From positions 372,001-436,000 of the forward strand of contig NZ_LARY01000001.1 in the NCBI RefSeq assembly GCF_003369925.1: a stretch of 64,000 nt of DNA, written 5' to 3'. Made by a program: the position numbers and the translations under genes. Positions 62,632-64,000 of the stretch are shown in pieces (the stretch's first letter is position 1; each line of letters starts with the position of its first letter). The stretch is from Listeria kieliensis (GTDB lineage Bacteria; Bacillota; Bacilli; Lactobacillales; Listeriaceae). The notes below the pieces were generated by a model. The model did not search any database. It saw only the letters and a list, made by a program, of their open reading frames with translations, and was not told the DNA's origin.

Positions 62632-63150
62632 TTGAAAAAAATGCTTGGAGAAGATAGGCGAGCAGCCATTTTAGACTGGCTACGACATACTTCTGAACCG
62701 ATTTCTGGTGGCGAGTTAGCCAAGCGGACAGATGTGAGTAGGCAAGTGATCGTGCAAGATATTTCACTGCTTCGAGCGATGGAGCAGCCGATCATTTCGA
62801 CACCACAAGGCTATATGATGGCTAAGGAATCAAAAAGAATTCGGCGGATCATAGCTTGTAACCACACGAAAGAAGAAGCTGAAAGTGAATTAAATACTTT
62901 AGTGGATTATGGGGTTTCTGTCATAGATGTGATTGTGGATCATCCGATTTACGGGGAACTAACGGGAAATCTTCATCTAAATAGTCGCTTTGATGTTGAA
63001 AAATTTGTCTATAAATTAAAAACAACTGATGCGCTGATGCTTTCTGGTTTAACGAATGGTCTTCATCTCCATACTGTTGAAGCGGATACGGAGGAACAAA
63101 TCAACAAAGCAATTGAAGTTTTAGCGGAAATTGGGATACTTGTTCGTTAA
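62632..63150 (+). CDS. niaR: NiaR-like transcriptional repressor (HTH plus 3H domain)
   Basis: 172 residues. An N-terminal winged helix (R-A-A-I-L-D-W-L-R ... V-S-R-Q-V-I-V-Q-D-I-S-L-L-R) is followed by a 3H domain with conserved histidines (C-N-H-T, V-D-H-P-I-Y-G, L-H-L-H). NiaR regulates NAD synthesis and niacin uptake in response to nicotinate. The start is TTG at 62632 after GGGTGATG. No nad gene is adjacent in this window. Confidence 0.88.
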   Translation: MKKMLGEDRRAAILDWLRHTSEPISGGELAKRTDVSRQVIVQDISLLRAMEQPIISTPQGYMMAKESKRIRRIIACNHTKEEAESELNTLVDYGVSVIDVIVDHPIYGELTGNLHLNSRFDVEKFVYKLKTTDALMLSGLTNGLHLHTVEADTEEQINKAIEVLAEIGILVR

Positions 63151-63296
63151 AATCGACATCGCACTAGGAAAAAATGATAGATTGTGTTAAAATAAAACTT
63201 ATATTGGATTTGTTTTGTAAAAAGCAAGGTTCTTTCGAAATTTCGTAGTTGCGTCTTGAAACTGCGGTTTCGATAATTCGTACGGAGGTGTAGAAT

Positions 63297-63827
63297 ATGC
63301 CATTATCGCCACTGGATATACATAACAAAGAATTTACCCGTGGTTTTAGAGGTTATGATGAAGATGAAGTAAATGACTTCCTCGATCAAATTATTAAAGA
63401 TTATGAACAAGTACTAAAAGAAAAGAAGCGTTTAGAAGATTCCTTAAACAACAATGAAGAACGCTTAGGACATTTTACAAATATTGAAGAAACGCTAAAT
63501 AAATCATTAATTGTTGCGCAAACAGCAGCAGAAGAAGTTAAACAATCTGCTGACCAAGAAGCCAAGTTAATTATTCGTGAAGCAGAAAAAAATGCGGATC
63601 GTATTTTAGCAGATTCTCTTTCAAAAGCACGTAAGATTTCAATTGAAATTGAAGACTTGAAACGTCAATCGAAAGTTTTCCGGGAACGTTTGCGCTTGCT
63701 TGTTGAAGCTCAAATGGACTTGATTAAAAGTGATGATTGGCAACAAATGATGGAATATGACGTGGATGCAACGGAACTGAAATCTATCAAAGAAGTTCAG
63801 GAAGATGCAGAAAACGAACAAGAATAG
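63297..63827 (+). CDS. divIVA: cell pole / division protein DivIVA
   Basis: 176 residues. The N-terminal membrane-curvature domain begins P-L-S-P-L-D-I-H-N-K-E-F-T-R-G-F-R-G-Y and continues D-E-V-N-D-F-L-D-Q-I. Long coiled coils fill the rest. It recruits division and polar proteins. ATG 63297 follows CGGAGGTG. It ends the division cluster and is followed by a T-box leader. Confidence 0.96.
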   Translation: MPLSPLDIHNKEFTRGFRGYDEDEVNDFLDQIIKDYEQVLKEKKRLEDSLNNNEERLGHFTNIEETLNKSLIVAQTAAEEVKQSADQEAKLIIREAEKNADRILADSLSKARKISIEIEDLKRQSKVFRERLRLLVEAQMDLIKSDDWQQMMEYDVDATELKSIKEVQEDAENEQE

Positions 63828-63831
63828 AAAA

Positions 63832-64000
63832 ATGTTGATCTGAGACAAGTATGTTTTTCTTAGACTTGCTTTAAAGCGAACTGGTGATGGTGCGAGACCA
63901 GAAGCAAGCTGAAATGCAGAAATCACTCAAGGAGTTCTGAATCTGAATAAAGTAAGATTCGGCGCGGCCAGGCGTTAATGGAACGAGTGGATAAAAAGTT
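63832..64000 (+). promoter_or_regulatory. T-box leader (isoleucine), 5' part, probably of ileS
   Basis: The upper Stem I is visible: CTTGCTT/AAGCAAG enclosing CTGGT ... ACCAG. The specifier region GAAATCACTC has ATC, the isoleucine codon. A following hairpin GAATCT/AGATTC (Stem III-like) is also present. The TGGNACC antiterminator bulge lies beyond the window. In Firmicutes ileS normally follows divIVA. Confidence 0.75.

Overview
The window looks like about 64 kb of a low-GC Gram-positive chromosome from the family Listeriaceae (Listeria or a close relative). This rests on gene order and protein resemblance, not on a database search. The supporting blocks are an nrdA-nrdB-flavodoxin-thioredoxin operon, an M-box-controlled Mg2+ P-type ATPase followed by two SEDS genes, tsaE-tsaB-rimI-tsaD next to groESL, the ylbC-ylbN/rpmF block, and the full division and cell-wall cluster from mraZ to divIVA with an isoleucine T-box at the right edge. 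Shine-Dalgarno sites are strong, TTG and GTG starts are common, and genes are tightly packed with many ATGA overlaps.

Layout. 1-6.8 kb: end of a YxeA-like secreted protein, a MATE exporter, and a class I ribonucleotide reductase operon behind two NrdR boxes. 6.8-12.2 kb: a magnesium operon with an M-box riboswitch whose terminator and antiterminator pairing can be read directly, then a 28-codon upstream ORF with a hairpin, a P-type ATPase and two FtsW/RodA-type proteins. 12.2-14.4 kb: two tiny ORFs, an orphan PTS IIC-like permease, and a gene-free stretch of about 560 bp full of nested inverted repeats that is best read as a large structured RNA on the minus strand. 14.4-19.9 kb: a Fur-box-controlled ferric hydroxamate system (fhuD, fhuB, fhuG, no ATPase), then a GNAT enzyme and a Nat-type ABC exporter on the minus strand. 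19.9-23.8 kb, the accessory stretch: an orphan type II CRISPR mini-array, a polymorphic toxin with an AT-rich C-terminal cassette and probable immunity gene, tRNA-Leu(GAG), and a fluoride riboswitch with two FluC genes. 24-31 kb: a lipoprotein, t6A-modification genes, and groESL with a CIRCE element. 31.2-31.4 kb: a second CRISPR mini-array with the same repeat and nearly the same leader, 11 kb from the first. 31.5-43.6 kb: LemA/TPM, MOSC, heme A synthesis (ctaA/ctaB divergent), CAP protein, ylbF/ylbG, rsmD, coaD, ylbL, and a beta-helix protein in the middle of this otherwise conserved run. 43.6-64 kb: tmcAL, ylbN-rpmF, panE, and mraZ-rsmH-ftsL-pbpB-murE-mraY-murD-murG-divIB-ftsA-ftsZ-ylmE-sepF-ylmG-ylmH-niaR-divIVA.

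The least expected signals are (1) the two cas-less CRISPR mini-arrays, whose ~70-nt leaders both carry an imperfect complement of the repeat at the same distance (70 nt) from repeat 1, (2) the large structured RNA candidate at 13.63-14.20 kb, and (3) the two-layer leader of the Mg2+ transporter, in which a riboswitch is followed by a short ORF containing an acidic/proline stretch. No cas gene and no recognisable tracrRNA were found in the window.
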